A stretch of 64,000 bases of DNA from SIG565 sp045594065 (GTDB lineage Bacteria; Bacillota; Clostridia; Oscillospirales; Acutalibacteraceae): contig JAZNXU010000002.1 in NCBI GenBank assembly GCA_045594065.1, forward strand, positions 11,411-75,410, in the 5' to 3' direction. The position numbers were made by a program, and so were the translations under genes. Numbering within the stretch: position 1 is the first letter of the stretch; every line of letters starts with the position of its first letter. The notes under the pieces are model-generated. The model made no database searches. It was given only the letters and a program-made list of their open reading frames with translations, and was not told where the DNA came from. Of the stretch, positions 51,776-62,300 are shown piece by piece.

Positions 51776-52686
51776 ATTATATCTCCTTTTAAATTATCTA
51801 ATACCAAAGCTGCACATCCCTTTAACGCAGCATAGCTACCAAGGGAAGAATGCATTATTTTTACATTTGGGTTAGCTCGTATAAATAAAAAATCTCCTAA
51901 CGCCTTTTCGGCAGACACTTTAAGTAAATCAAACGCCTCTGCCGCACCACCGCCTAAAACAACGGTATCTATTCCTAAAAGATTAACCGCCATGGCAGAT
52001 GCTTTGCCGATATAATATCCTGCATCATACCATACCCTATTGGCGGTTTCATCGCCATTTCGGGCATTTTCGGCTATCTGTTTGGCAGAATAGCTCTTAC
52101 CTGTTTTTTCACGGTAAATAGCAGAAATTGAAGCACCTGAAGCCATCGCCTCTAAACATCCGCATCTTCCGCAACCACAAAGGCGAGCACTATTTTCTTC
52201 TACAATAAAATGACCTATTTCGCCCGCAGTGAAATTTTTTCCGCAGTAAAGTTTACCATTTAAAAAGAGTCCACCGCCAATGCCGTTACTAACGGTCATC
52301 CAAAGAAAATCTTCGGTTTGTTTGCATATACCGAAATACTTTTCCGCTAACGCAGATATATTTACATCATTATCGCAAAAAGTAGGCAGTGAAGTTATTT
52401 CGCTGATGATTTTAACTATTTGGACATCTGCTATACCCGAAAACGGAGAATACATCCACTCCCCGCTTTGAGGATTCGCAAGCCCAGGTATTGCTACACC
52501 ACACCACTTACAATTACTTGTATCAAGCTTTTCATAGCCTTCAGTTATTAATGCTATAACAGTATCTAAAGAATATTCCTTTGGATATTCGGCTCTGTGC
52601 ATATCCAAAACATTGCCGTTTGCATCAAGCACTCCGCAAATTAGTTTCGAACCGCCTATATCAACCGAAAATATATTCTCACTCAT
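51769..52686 (-). CDS. ROK-family sugar kinase
   Basis: This 305-residue ROK protein has the phosphate loop VDIGGSKLICGVLDANG (4-20), WCGVAIPGL (~61), CDNDVNISALAE (~98), NGIGGGLFLNGKL (~132), and the zinc site HFIVEENSARLCGCGRCGCLEAMASG broken across ~158-183 (CGCGRCGCLE). No N-terminal helix-turn-helix is present, so it is a kinase and not a repressor. The substrate is probably a hexose such as glucose, fructose or an N-acetylhexosamine. It has its own sigma-A promoter and runs with the SIS isomerase. Confidence 0.88.
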   Translation of the reverse strand: MSENIFSVDIGGSKLICGVLDANGNVLDMHRAEYPKEYSLDTVIALITEGYEKLDTSNCKWCGVAIPGLANPQSGEWMYSPFSGIADVQIVKIISEITSLPTFCDNDVNISALAEKYFGICKQTEDFLWMTVSNGIGGGLFLNGKLYCGKNFTAGEIGHFIVEENSARLCGCGRCGCLEAMASGASISAIYREKTGKSYSAKQIAENARNGDETANRVWYDAGYYIGKASAMAVNLLGIDTVVLGGGAAEAFDLLKVSAEKALGDFLFIRANPNVKIMHSSLGSYAALKGCAALVLDNLKGDIIC

Positions 52687-52718
52687 AAAGGGCTCCTTTA
52701 TCTCAAATTTGCAAAATT

Positions 52719-52747
52719 ATTGTAACATATCATTTCGATAATATCAA
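52719..52747 (-). promoter_or_regulatory. Promoter of the ROK-SIS operon
   Basis: On the minus strand, -35 TTGATA (52747-52742) and -10 TACAAT (52724-52719) are spaced 17 bases apart and lie about 32 bases before the ROK start codon. Confidence 0.75.
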
Positions 52748-52752
52748 GCGCT

Positions 52753-52778
52753 AAAAACCGGGCGGATAATATCCGCCC
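52753..52778 (-). terminator. Terminator after the second beta-helix gene
   Basis: The stem GGGCGGAT/ATCCGCCC (52760-52767 with 52771-52778) is followed on the minus strand by GGTTTTTAG. It separates the beta-helix gene from the ROK promoter. Confidence 0.82.
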
Positions 52779-52790
52779 ATACATTATGCT

Positions 52791-54338
52791 TTAAAGTTTA
52801 ATAATAGGTTCAAATGAACTGTCATCTTTTTCGAGCATTAAATATTCGTTATCTCCAAAAATTCCACTTTCTATGAATTTATTCAAGTTTTCGTCGGTTG
52901 GCTCGTAATTTTTAAAATTACCGCAACCGAACTTTAACTCGCTTGAAGTGGTGGCAATTAATGCGTTTGAATAAATTTTATTGTTATAAAACTTCAATGC
53001 CTCATTGCCCAAATTAAAACCGCGGAAATTCGTTATACGTCCGTTAAAGAAAACATTATCGGTAATATGACAGTTTTCGTATTCGCAATTGGTGGTTGCA
53101 AAGCCACCACTGTAAATAAAGCAGTCGTCGCGGTCACCGCGTGTATTGCCGTGTCCGTAGCCATTATTAAGGCAAATATTACCGCTTAAATCGACATTAC
53201 GCATAGCAGCACGGTATTTAGTGCTCTTTTCTCTCGGGCAAAGCCATAATTCAAAAGAATAATGACATTTATCAAACAAATTATTTCTCCATACAACACC
53301 ATTCATAATGCTGTCTTCGGTTAATTCCGCTATATGCACCTGAGAAGTGATGGCAGCATCATAAATCTGATAAAAATAACAATTTTCGACCACCATATTT
53401 TCACAAACGCCGTAAATCTCTATAGCATTACCGTAGCGAGTTACATCGTGGCTGTTATATGGCGACGGGCGCTTTTGCTTACTTGCCTCAACAAACATTG
53501 ACGAGCCGCCTATGCAACCAAACACACAGTTACGCACCGTTAAATTATATGTTGTGCTGAGACCTATTCCAAAATTGGAATATTTAAAGCAGATATTATC
53601 AAATGTTATATCTCTTGGAGGACGCACAGCAGCGTTTACAATTGCCTGTCTTAGTGACAACTCAATTTTGCCGAACACCTTTGCAGGATTACCCTCTGCA
53701 CAATACAAATACAAAAACTCATCGTGAATGCAGTGCAGATACTCAAGGTCTCCCTTAAGGTCCTGCGGACCGTTCCATTTACCGCGCTCGCGGTGAACAA
53801 CCTGTCGACCGTTAAATGCTTCGCAGTTTTTGTTATTGCCCATATCACAACGCTCTTGCTCTGCGGTGTTTTCACAAACCTTAACACCCCAAAGGTCATC
53901 ATTTTCGCCAAAGAAAATGTTTCCTACATCGTGAACATACGCAATTTTATCGCGGAATTTCCACACATTTTCCCATCTTGTAGGCACCCACAGGTGCGGA
54001 TCGGAAGCGTTTATAGAACCATAGAGGCACGGTTTTTCGCCCTCGCCATAGGCAGAATATGTAACGCCATTTACGGCATCCATATGTCCGCGGAAAACAC
54101 AGCCGCGCCTGAACAGCACAACATCACCGTATTTCAGGTCCGCTGTGCCCACCATTGAAAGGCTGCGCCATGCGGTATTTGGAGATTTTCCGTCGTTTTC
54201 ATCGCATCCGTTTTGCGAATCAACATAATATGTATTCTTGCCCTCATAGTGGCTTGATTCTGTATTTAAAATTTCCGCCAACCTGTTTTTAGCTAAAATT
54301 TCAATTTCTTTTATTTGCTTTTCATTTGCTAATTTCAT
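52791..54338 (-). CDS. Right-handed beta-helix repeat protein, non-secreted
   Basis: This 515-residue paralogue of the lipoprotein at 6536 lacks a signal peptide. Shared landmarks are YYVDSQNGCDENDG (~37), the block GDVVLFRRG with RGHMDAVNGVTYSAYGEG (~70-100), and the same order of beta-helix repeats (ITFDNICFKYSN, LTVRNCVFGCIGG, MVVENCYFYQIYD, VDLSGNICLNNGYGHG, CHITDNVFFNGR). It is placed 58 bp behind GH3, and a hairpin (54361-54395) lies between the two. Cytoplasmic location and GH3 neighbourhood suggest a lyase or hydrolase acting on imported oligosaccharide; no catalytic residues can be named. Confidence 0.8.
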   Translation of the reverse strand: MKLANEKQIKEIEILAKNRLAEILNTESSHYEGKNTYYVDSQNGCDENDGKSPNTAWRSLSMVGTADLKYGDVVLFRRGCVFRGHMDAVNGVTYSAYGEGEKPCLYGSINASDPHLWVPTRWENVWKFRDKIAYVHDVGNIFFGENDDLWGVKVCENTAEQERCDMGNNKNCEAFNGRQVVHRERGKWNGPQDLKGDLEYLHCIHDEFLYLYCAEGNPAKVFGKIELSLRQAIVNAAVRPPRDITFDNICFKYSNFGIGLSTTYNLTVRNCVFGCIGGSSMFVEASKQKRPSPYNSHDVTRYGNAIEIYGVCENMVVENCYFYQIYDAAITSQVHIAELTEDSIMNGVVWRNNLFDKCHYSFELWLCPREKSTKYRAAMRNVDLSGNICLNNGYGHGNTRGDRDDCFIYSGGFATTNCEYENCHITDNVFFNGRITNFRGFNLGNEALKFYNNKIYSNALIATTSSELKFGCGNFKNYEPTDENLNKFIESGIFGDNEYLMLEKDDSSFEPIIKL

Positions 54339-54360
54339 AATAAATAAGTCCTTTTAAATA

Positions 54361-54395
54361 ATTAATGTGGCAGAGGTTTAATCTGCCACATTAAT
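54361..54395 (-). terminator. Hairpin between GH3 and beta-helix genes
   Basis: A 14-bp stem (54361-54374 with 54382-54395) is followed on the minus strand only by ATTTAAAA, with no clean T-run. It may terminate partially or protect the GH3 mRNA end. Confidence 0.55.
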
Positions 54396-54396
54396 T

Positions 54397-56613
54397 TTAT
54401 ACAAGTTCAAATGTTTTGTGGTCTTCTACTCTGCTATCGTGACCGATGTATACCCAGATTTCACCTGGCTCCCATACATAATCCATTTCTACATTGTGGA
54501 AACGGCACATATCGGGATTTATTTCAAATTCGACTTCTACCGTCTCACCGGCTTTAATGTCAACACGCTTAAAGCCTTTGAGCTCTTTATAGGGGCGTGA
54601 AACACTTGCCCAGCGGTCGCGAATATAAAGCTGTACTGTTTCGGTACCGTCGCGATCACCTATGTTCTTAACGGTGATGCTGGCTTTTAAACTTTCGCCC
54701 TCGCCTATCTTTTCTTTATTAAGTTTCAATTCACCGTATTCGAATTCAGTGTATGTAAGACCCTCACCAAACTTATAAAGCGGCACCATAGGACCGTCAA
54801 TATATTTAGTGATGAAGTCATTCAAAAACTCGGCCGAATGATCGGTAGGCAGGTTATTATAATATATCGGACACTGACCTACTGCATACGGGAAACTCAT
54901 TGTGAGTCTGCCTGTGGGGGCGGTGGTGCCGAAAAGCATATCGGTAATACCCTCTGCACCCATAAGGCCCGGATACCAAACGCTGAGAATTGCCTTAGCC
55001 TTTTCGGAAATTTTACGCAAATCAAGCGGACGATGATTAAAGAGTACTACAATAATATTATCGTTAACAGCACTTACAGCCTCAAACAGTTCTATCTGAA
55101 TTGCGGGGATTTTGAGGAAAAGCTTTGAGCAAAGCTCACCGCCGGTAGCCGGGTGTTCGCCCAAGAACATAACAACTTTATCAGCATTTTTAGCTGCCTC
55201 TACTGCCTCAGCAATCTCCGCCTTGCGCTTTTCTTCATCGGTCTGAACGCTGCTGCCGAAAACTCTGTGAACAATCGCTTCGGAAGAATTTTCAAGACCA
55301 AGCATCCAACTACCCTTTGTGAAGCTAAAATCAGCATCAGGATAACGCTCTCTTATTGCTTGAGAAACGCTCTTAGTGGGTATACGCTCAACATTACGGG
55401 TGGTCCAACCTCCGAGTGTTTGAGTGTTATCTAAAAACGGACCAATTAATGCAATCTTACCACCTTTGGCATCGAGCGGTAAAATCTTATCATCATTCTT
55501 AAGCAGTACCGAGCATTCACTTACAGCCTTGCGAGCTAAATCAAGATACTCTTTACAGTTGATAAGCTCTTTTGCCTTTTCAGGATCGGCAAAACGGTAG
55601 GGGTTTTCGAACAAACCTAAACGGTTTTTAAGGGTAAGTACACGCCAAACCGCTTTATCTATCTGCTCCATTGTGATTTCGCCGCTCTCAAGAAGCTTGG
55701 GCAAGCCTTTTCTGTAACGGTCTACACACATTTCAACATCAATTGTAGCATCCATCGCAAGTTTTGATAAATGCTCGTCTTTGTAGCCAATGCAATGACC
55801 CTGCATTGTGTTGATTGAGCCGTAATCTGTAACTACAACGCCCTCGTATCCCCATTCATCACGAAGAACATCTTTAATCAGCCATTTATTACCCGTTGCA
55901 GGAACACCGCCAATAGACATAAATGCCGACATAACCATACCTGCTTTTGCATCGCACGCAGCCTTATAAGACGGGAAATGGTACTGACGAAGCGTTCTTT
56001 CTGAAACGTCAACGCTGTTGTATTCGCGGCCCGATTCTACTGCACCGTAACCAGCGAAATGCTTAACACAAGCAGTGATAGTTCCCTCTTTTGTGAGATC
56101 GTCACCTTGATAACCCTTAACAACGGTTTCTGCCATAACAGAATTCAGATATGTGTCCTCACCGTAGCCCTCCATAACGCGTCCCCAACGGGCATCGCGG
56201 CAAAGGTCTACCATAGGTGAAAAGGTTAAATGTAAACCCGAAGCGCAGGCTTCCGCCGCGGTGGCTCTCGCCATATCCCCTACAAGTTCCGTATCAAACG
56301 AGCAGGCTTGGGCTAGCGGAATGGGCCAAATTGTTCCATAACCATGGATAATGTCAAGCATAAACATCATCGGGATATGATGCGGATGACGCTCTATATG
56401 CTCTTTTTGAATTTTGATGATTCGCTCGGGGTCCTGAACATTGATTGCCGAACCGATAACATCAATTTCATTTTGGCTTAACTGTAATTTAGCATTTATG
56501 CCTGTAACAGGACTAGTGTCGCTATAAAACTGACCGGGCATTTGATGAAGCTCGCCAATTTTTTCTTCAAGCGACATATCTTCTAATAGCTTTCTTAAAT
56601 CTTTTTCTAACAT
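54397..56613 (-). CDS. GH3 family beta-glycosidase, cytosolic
   Basis: This ~738-residue glycoside hydrolase family 3 enzyme has an N-terminal TIM barrel with the nucleophile Asp in GYEGVVVTDYGSINTMQG (~265-282), ACVKHFAGYGAVESGREYN (~185-203), and the alpha/beta sandwich domain (~390-590, IALIGPFLDNTQTLGGW, VVMFLGEHPATGGE). A C-terminal fibronectin-type-III-like domain runs ~640-735. There is no signal peptide. Such proteins release beta-glucose, xylose or other sugars from oligosaccharides. The ATG at 56613 follows AGGTG by 8 bases; a GTG three codons upstream is too close to that site. It is probably co-transcribed behind the solute-binding protein gene. Confidence 0.93.
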   Translation of the reverse strand: MLEKDLRKLLEDMSLEEKIGELHQMPGQFYSDTSPVTGINAKLQLSQNEIDVIGSAINVQDPERIIKIQKEHIERHPHHIPMMFMLDIIHGYGTIWPIPLAQACSFDTELVGDMARATAAEACASGLHLTFSPMVDLCRDARWGRVMEGYGEDTYLNSVMAETVVKGYQGDDLTKEGTITACVKHFAGYGAVESGREYNSVDVSERTLRQYHFPSYKAACDAKAGMVMSAFMSIGGVPATGNKWLIKDVLRDEWGYEGVVVTDYGSINTMQGHCIGYKDEHLSKLAMDATIDVEMCVDRYRKGLPKLLESGEITMEQIDKAVWRVLTLKNRLGLFENPYRFADPEKAKELINCKEYLDLARKAVSECSVLLKNDDKILPLDAKGGKIALIGPFLDNTQTLGGWTTRNVERIPTKSVSQAIRERYPDADFSFTKGSWMLGLENSSEAIVHRVFGSSVQTDEEKRKAEIAEAVEAAKNADKVVMFLGEHPATGGELCSKLFLKIPAIQIELFEAVSAVNDNIIVVLFNHRPLDLRKISEKAKAILSVWYPGLMGAEGITDMLFGTTAPTGRLTMSFPYAVGQCPIYYNNLPTDHSAEFLNDFITKYIDGPMVPLYKFGEGLTYTEFEYGELKLNKEKIGEGESLKASITVKNIGDRDGTETVQLYIRDRWASVSRPYKELKGFKRVDIKAGETVEVEFEINPDMCRFHNVEMDYVWEPGEIWVYIGHDSRVEDHKTFELV

Positions 56614-56652
56614 TTGGAACACCTATTTCTATTTTGAAGACTTTTATTAAAT

Positions 56653-57993
56653 TTACTTATTCATATTAGCAAGAACATCGTTGTGCTTGGCTAAAGCATC
56701 CTGACACAAATACTCGTAAGTTTGAATATAACCGGTAATTTGTGAAGAAGCTGCATGGGTGAAAAGACTCCATATAAATCCATCATTGGCTTCAAAAACA
56801 AACAATGATTCTGACATACTTAGAAAACGGTTTGGCTCTGATACTAAAGCTTCAAAAACTTCGCACGACTGCTCGTTGTAGAAATAAGTATCCATATCAT
56901 ATTTACCAAGGTTGCCGTACCAAGAAATGAAGTAAGGTACAGCTTTCGGGTTTTTGGCGCCAATCGGCATACCAAAACCTACAAGCTCGGTAACACCTGC
57001 GTAATAATCCTTGCCCTCAAATTTCGGCATTGGAGCCACGCCGAATACACCGCGTCTTTTAATTTTCTCATTATATACAGAAGAAGCCTCAAGACCGGTT
57101 GAATCGGTATATGCGAACAGCGCTTTGTGCTTAGTAGCATCAAATGTGGTATTCGTACCCTGAACATAATAACGGTTATCTCTACCCTCTAAGGTAAATC
57201 TCCAAATGTCCAGCAAATCAGCATCGTAGAGGTTTGCACTCCACTTACTTCCATCATATTTCATAAAATCAAGTCCTGCGGATTCGGCTATCATACCGTA
57301 GTGGCCTGTCGCAACGCCGTAGTAATCAGGACCCTGTTTTATCCATGCGGAACACATTTTTTCTAATTCTTGCCAGGTCCATTCACCTTTCTTGTAGAGC
57401 TCCCATGGATCTTCAAAACCGAACTCCTCCATAGTGTCTGTATGATATACCATAGTTTGGAACAACACAAAAGGTGTGTAAGAAAGGTTAGCAGCATATT
57501 GAATACCGCCTACAGAATATAAATCCTTAACATCTGTGCTCCAAGCATCATCAGAAAAGTCATAGCCTGAGTTTGTAATAGGCTGCAGATATTTCATCCA
57601 AGCCATCTGAGGCTCCGACATACGAATAATATCGGGTGCACTGCCTGTTGCTACAAGTCCTGCAAGTTTATCGTTATATTCCTTTCCGTAAGCGGTGTTA
57701 ATAACCTCTACATTAATACCGCTGGCGCTTTCGAAAGCCTCTATATTTGCTTTTTCGGCAGCACGATCATCGGGGTTATACCAGTTTAAAAAAGTGAGCG
57801 TTGTACCCCTTAATTCAGCGGGCACGGAAGCAATAAACGCATCAGAATCAAAGGTAGCTACATTTGTGTACTTATTTGTACTTGCAGCACCGTCATTATT
57901 TGCCGGCTCTCCGCCACCGTTACAGGCAGCAAGAGATAAAACCATAACGGCAGCCAAAACGGCAGCAATAATTCTCTTTAAATTGTTTTTCAT
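56653..57993 (-). CDS. Extracellular solute-binding lipoprotein (family 1)
   Basis: This 446-residue ABC-type sugar-binding lipoprotein has a signal peptide ending LSLAAC (modified Cys ~24), then a linker and a periplasmic-binding fold: LTFLNWYNPDDRAAEKANIEAFE broken over ~66-88, KEYNDKLAGLVATGSAPDIIRMSEPQMAW broken over ~104-132, ELYKKGEWTWQELEKMCSAW (~193), and RRGVFGVAPMPKFEGKDYY (~311). No permease or ATPase gene is next to it, so it must share a transporter encoded elsewhere or act purely as a surface glycan-binding protein. The gene starts 20 bases after the LRR gene, so they share a transcript. Confidence 0.9.
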   Translation of the reverse strand: MKNNLKRIIAAVLAAVMVLSLAACNGGGEPANNDGAASTNKYTNVATFDSDAFIASVPAELRGTTLTFLNWYNPDDRAAEKANIEAFESASGINVEVINTAYGKEYNDKLAGLVATGSAPDIIRMSEPQMAWMKYLQPITNSGYDFSDDAWSTDVKDLYSVGGIQYAANLSYTPFVLFQTMVYHTDTMEEFGFEDPWELYKKGEWTWQELEKMCSAWIKQGPDYYGVATGHYGMIAESAGLDFMKYDGSKWSANLYDADLLDIWRFTLEGRDNRYYVQGTNTTFDATKHKALFAYTDSTGLEASSVYNEKIKRRGVFGVAPMPKFEGKDYYAGVTELVGFGMPIGAKNPKAVPYFISWYGNLGKYDMDTYFYNEQSCEVFEALVSEPNRFLSMSESLFVFEANDGFIWSLFTHAASSQITGYIQTYEYLCQDALAKHNDVLANMNK

Positions 57994-58013
57994 AACAATA
58001 TCTCCTATTGATA

Positions 58014-59291
58014 TTATTCGGCGTCGCTGCTATTTTCTTCTACAGCTTGCTCTGTTTCAGCAACTGCCTCTTCTTGCGTTTCTTTTAATAATTTAGCGCG
58101 AATTTCTTCCTCAAGCTTTATTTTTGCTCGTATTTCATCTTCGGTACTCGCGGCATTTTTAGCAGGTTTTTTGCTTTTTGATAAATAAATCACCATAGCA
58201 ATAATCACTGCGATAATGATAACAGCTACAGCTGCAATTACAACTATAAGAATGGTTGTTAAGCTGTTGTCACCATTAACTCCATTATTATTATTTGTGT
58301 TTGTATTATTTTGAGTGGTGCCATTTTGGCTACCAGTGCTGCCGCCGGGTGTTGTGTCGGTGGGATTTTCACCTGTTGAGGGGTCCTCAGTGCCTGTCTG
58401 AACGGGCTTCTGAATGCCGAAATCCTTCTGGTTTTCAGGCAGCTCATCAAAGAAAGACTGATCTTCATCGTGAATTCTTAAAATATCGTCCTGTGCGCCG
58501 CCTGTGTCGGCTGCCATCCAAGCCTTACCCTTTTCCTCTAATGTTTTATGAGCTTTAGAATCCTTTACAACATAAACATTGAAAACAGCTTCATGTACTG
58601 TGTTGTGTGACCAAGGAGTCACTTCCTTATCCCAAGCGCCTTTTTTAACATTGTCAATATTATCAGAAGCTACACCGATTTCGCAATCAGGGTTACAAAT
58701 ATAAACTTCAATTCTGCCTACAGAAGCATCTTTACAAAGAGTCATGGAATGTCCGCAAATTACCTCAACGGTTTCGGGGAATACTATTTTTTGAATTGAA
58801 TTAGTATTGAATGCACCGGTCCAAACTTCTTTAACACCGTAAGAAAGCTTAACATCCTTTAAAAGTGAAGAACCGGAAAAACAGCCATAAGGCACATAGT
58901 CAACATTTCCGGGGATAGTAACTTCGGTAAGTGCGGTTTGTGAAAATGCGTGTGTACCTATTTCATAAAGCGAATAAGGTAAGGTTAGCTTTTCTAAGTT
59001 TTTACAAGCGTAAAAACAGAAACTACCTATTGCCTCAACACCCTCGGGTATTACTAAAGACACAATGTCTTCATTTTCATAAAAAGCTCTTTCACCAATT
59101 TCTACAATACCTAATGACGCAGGAATTACAACATCTCCGCCTGCGCCCACATACTCTTCAAGCATACCATCGTACACAAGAAAATCCTCTTCGGGGCTCT
59201 CTTCAGCAGCAGAAGCTACTGTACCAATGCCCATAACCGTGCAGGAAAGCACTAAGGCTAAAACTGCTAAAAGTGATAAAAATTTTTTCAT
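58014..59291 (-). CDS. BspA-type leucine-rich-repeat surface protein with cytosolic tail
   Basis: This 425-residue protein has a cleavable signal peptide (1-30, ending VASAAEE). LRR_5/BspA repeats run ~45-195 (IVEIGERAFYENEDIVSLVIPEG, SFCFYACKNLEKLTLPYSLYEIG, each broken here at repeat borders). A Thr/Gly/Asn-rich spacer spans ~300-345, followed by one transmembrane helix (LTTILIVVIAAVAVIIIAVI, ~347-370) and a ~55-residue charged cytosolic tail rich in Glu/Lys (likely helical, EEEIRAKLLKETQEE). It lacks LPXTG. The outer LRR domain probably binds glycan or protein; the tail could connect to a cytoplasmic partner. It begins 89 bp after the large surface gene. Confidence 0.82.
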   Translation of the reverse strand: MKKFLSLLAVLALVLSCTVMGIGTVASAAEESPEEDFLVYDGMLEEYVGAGGDVVIPASLGIVEIGERAFYENEDIVSLVIPEGVEAIGSFCFYACKNLEKLTLPYSLYEIGTHAFSQTALTEVTIPGNVDYVPYGCFSGSSLLKDVKLSYGVKEVWTGAFNTNSIQKIVFPETVEVICGHSMTLCKDASVGRIEVYICNPDCEIGVASDNIDNVKKGAWDKEVTPWSHNTVHEAVFNVYVVKDSKAHKTLEEKGKAWMAADTGGAQDDILRIHDEDQSFFDELPENQKDFGIQKPVQTGTEDPSTGENPTDTTPGGSTGSQNGTTQNNTNTNNNNGVNGDNSLTTILIVVIAAVAVIIIAVIIAMVIYLSKSKKPAKNAASTEDEIRAKIKLEEEIRAKLLKETQEEAVAETEQAVEENSSDAE

Positions 59292-59380
59292 AATAATTCT
59301 CCTTTTGAAATTTTATTTTAAGGCATAACGCCTGTTTTCACATAAAATATCTTGCTGTATTAAATATTTAACGGTATATT

Positions 59381-62300
59381 TTACTGAACCGCTTCCTGTT
59401 CGCGCTTTTTAGTGATGATAATCATAAACATAAATCCGCCTATAACTAACAGCATAAGTCCAAGCATTGCGATAGTGATTATCAGTAACATTGTGATATT
59501 CGAATTGTGGATCACAGATACCGTATTGTCAGGTGCTTCCTTATCGGGTACCGGATCAAGTGGATCACCAACAAATTTATCGGGGTCTTTTTCATCTGTT
59601 ATGGGATCTTCGGTAGCAGGACCACCGTCGAGATACACAAATGCTATATTGTTACTCTCTGCGTACGCTTCGGCTGTAGAATCAGTGTAACCGTAGAGCG
59701 TAAAGGATTTAACACCATTGGGGAAAGCAGCTGATTTAATTACGCAAGCTTTATTCTCCACCGTAATCGACGAAAGATAATTACAGCCCTTGAACGCCAT
59801 CATACCAATACTGCTTACATTTTTACCTAATACAATGTCGCCAACGAGTGTTGTATCCTGAAATGCACTTCTTCCAATTGTTGTGATACTTTCAGGTAAA
59901 GATACATAAGTAAGTTTCAGCGCAGTCTGGAACGCATAATCACCGATTGTTGCAATACCCTCGGAAATTACAACCGCATAAACTGAACTTAGCTCTGCAC
60001 CTTTTTCGAAGATATTCTCGCCAATACCTGTAACGGTGACACCGTTAACGGTTGCAGGAATTGTTACTTTTAAGCTATAGGGTTTGGTGCTATCCTTACG
60101 CTCATAGCCGGTAATGATTCCGTCTGTTACGGTAAATGTATAGTTTCCGTTATCGGTAACTTCCTCCGGTGTCGGAGCATCAATCTCCACAAAGGTAAGG
60201 TTGTTAGTGTTAGCATAGGTCTGGGCTGTTGAGCCTGCAATACCGTAAATCGTGACACCCTTAGGAATCGAACCCGCAGTAATAACGGTATTCGCATTCA
60301 TAAAGTAAACCTCTGTAATTTCATCACAGCCAACAAAAGCATCTCTGCCAATGCTTATAACATTTTGCGGTATTGTGAGTGTGCCTGTAATGCCGCTGTT
60401 TAAGAAAGCTTCTTTACCGATGATTTTCAAGGAGTTTGGCAAGATAAGCTTCTTCATATTTACAGCACTTGAAAAAGCAGCTTCATCGATTACGGCAATA
60501 CCCTCTGAGATTGTGAGCGAGGAAATATTACTTGCCGATGTTTTAAACGCCGACGAAGAAATAGAATATATCGGCATTAAAGTTTGCGTGCCGGTATTTC
60601 CGTTTGCGGGAATAATAAGGTCGCCGCCTATGCCGTTGTAGCCTGTTAACGAATAATAGTTACCGTCTATATCTGAAACAATATAATTGTTGATGTTGTT
60701 AGACGGGTCGCTACCAGCATAGAACACTATTCCCATAATGCCGTTTTCTTTATAGCCGCCTACAGCATAGGACGATAAATCATAAATACCGTCAGCATTG
60801 GCTGTTAGCTTTTTACCGTTCAAGTATGGTGTCATACCCGAGGAATTTGCCGAAAGCTTAAATCCAACAAGAACACTAGAGGTAGAGTCACCCGCGACTT
60901 TTTCCTTAAATACAGGCTGCGCCTTACCGTTTGTTACAGTAATGAAATAATCAAGATAATCCTGAACATTATAGTTGTTACCAATTATCACCTTGCCTGA
61001 TTCGTAGTTGTTAACAACCATCATAAATACTTTATCACTTGAAACTTTCTCTATATACTCGAAAGACTCCTGAACATTTACCGATGCAGGTGCATTTTTC
61101 TCATTATCAAGGTCTGCCGAGTTAATAACTAAGGCAAGGTTGCCCATTTGAGCTTTGCGATCAAGCGTTTTATAGGATTTAACTTGCGGTTGCGCGAACA
61201 AAATATTTTTAAAGGTACCGCCGTTAACGGTATATGTAACATCTCCTTTAATATTGAGAATTCCCGAATAAGCGTAGTTACCTATAAACAATCTTTCGAT
61301 ATTACCACCGTTTATTGTATAGTTAACTTTTCCGTTTATATTATTTATACCGTCTGTAGACCATTCGTAGCCGAGGCCTATATTGCCAATGGTACCGCCG
61401 TTAACGGTTAAATCGATATTAAAATCACCGTAATCGTGGTTATAGGGTGCCGATTGAGAAGTAATATGAATCCTATCCCATGTTCCGCCATTTACAATAT
61501 TGTTCATTGTATTGATACCTTTAAAGCGGGTACCAATATACAGGCCTTTACCGCTGTAAGCAGAATCGGTGGTTTTTTGAACGCCCTCGCCATAGGTTAC
61601 GGTGTAGCCGTCGAAAGCGAAAGACCTATAATTGCTATTATTAAGACCAAGACCAATATTTTCAAATTCAATTTCACCGCGCAGCGCCACTATGCCCTCA
61701 ATGGCGTTTATAACCGAGGCATTTTCGGCTTTATCACCGTAAGCGGTAATTGTGATTTTTCCGCGTTCTTTAACGCTACCCTCGAAATTGTTAACAGAGA
61801 TTAAATTAGTACCGTAAGCATAAACAGTTCCGCCAGCCTTGCCTAAATAGTTAATAGCCTCACTGAATGAAGTGAACACCATTTCATTATCTTTAGGCAC
61901 AAAGCTTGAATCGGTGGTTACAACAGGAATTTTAAGCTCTCCAAATGTAATGGAAATAACTCCATTCTCTTTATAGCCCTTTAAAGCAGATAAATCATAA
62001 AGTCCGTTACTCTCAGGCTCTATAACATCACCATTTACTCTCACAGCAGCACCGCTAGCATCAGGTGTAATTTTGAAGCCCTGAAGCGTGCTTGTGGTAT
62101 TGTCGCCCTCGGTAGTTTCTGCAAATACAGGCTCTGCCTTACCGCCTGTTACTGTAATTGCATAGTCAAGATAATCTTGATTATGATATGAAGTACCAAA
62201 TACCGCTTTTCCTGATTCATAGTTGTTAATTATAGCGGTATAAACCTTGCTGTCATCTACCTTTTCGGCGTATTTAAACTCACTGTTTACATTAACACCC

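Noticed and set aside
53724..54158. 144-codon plus-strand ORF opposite the second beta-helix gene
   Set aside because: It is antisense to a gene with clear homology to the lipoprotein at 6536; no ribosome binding site or motif.
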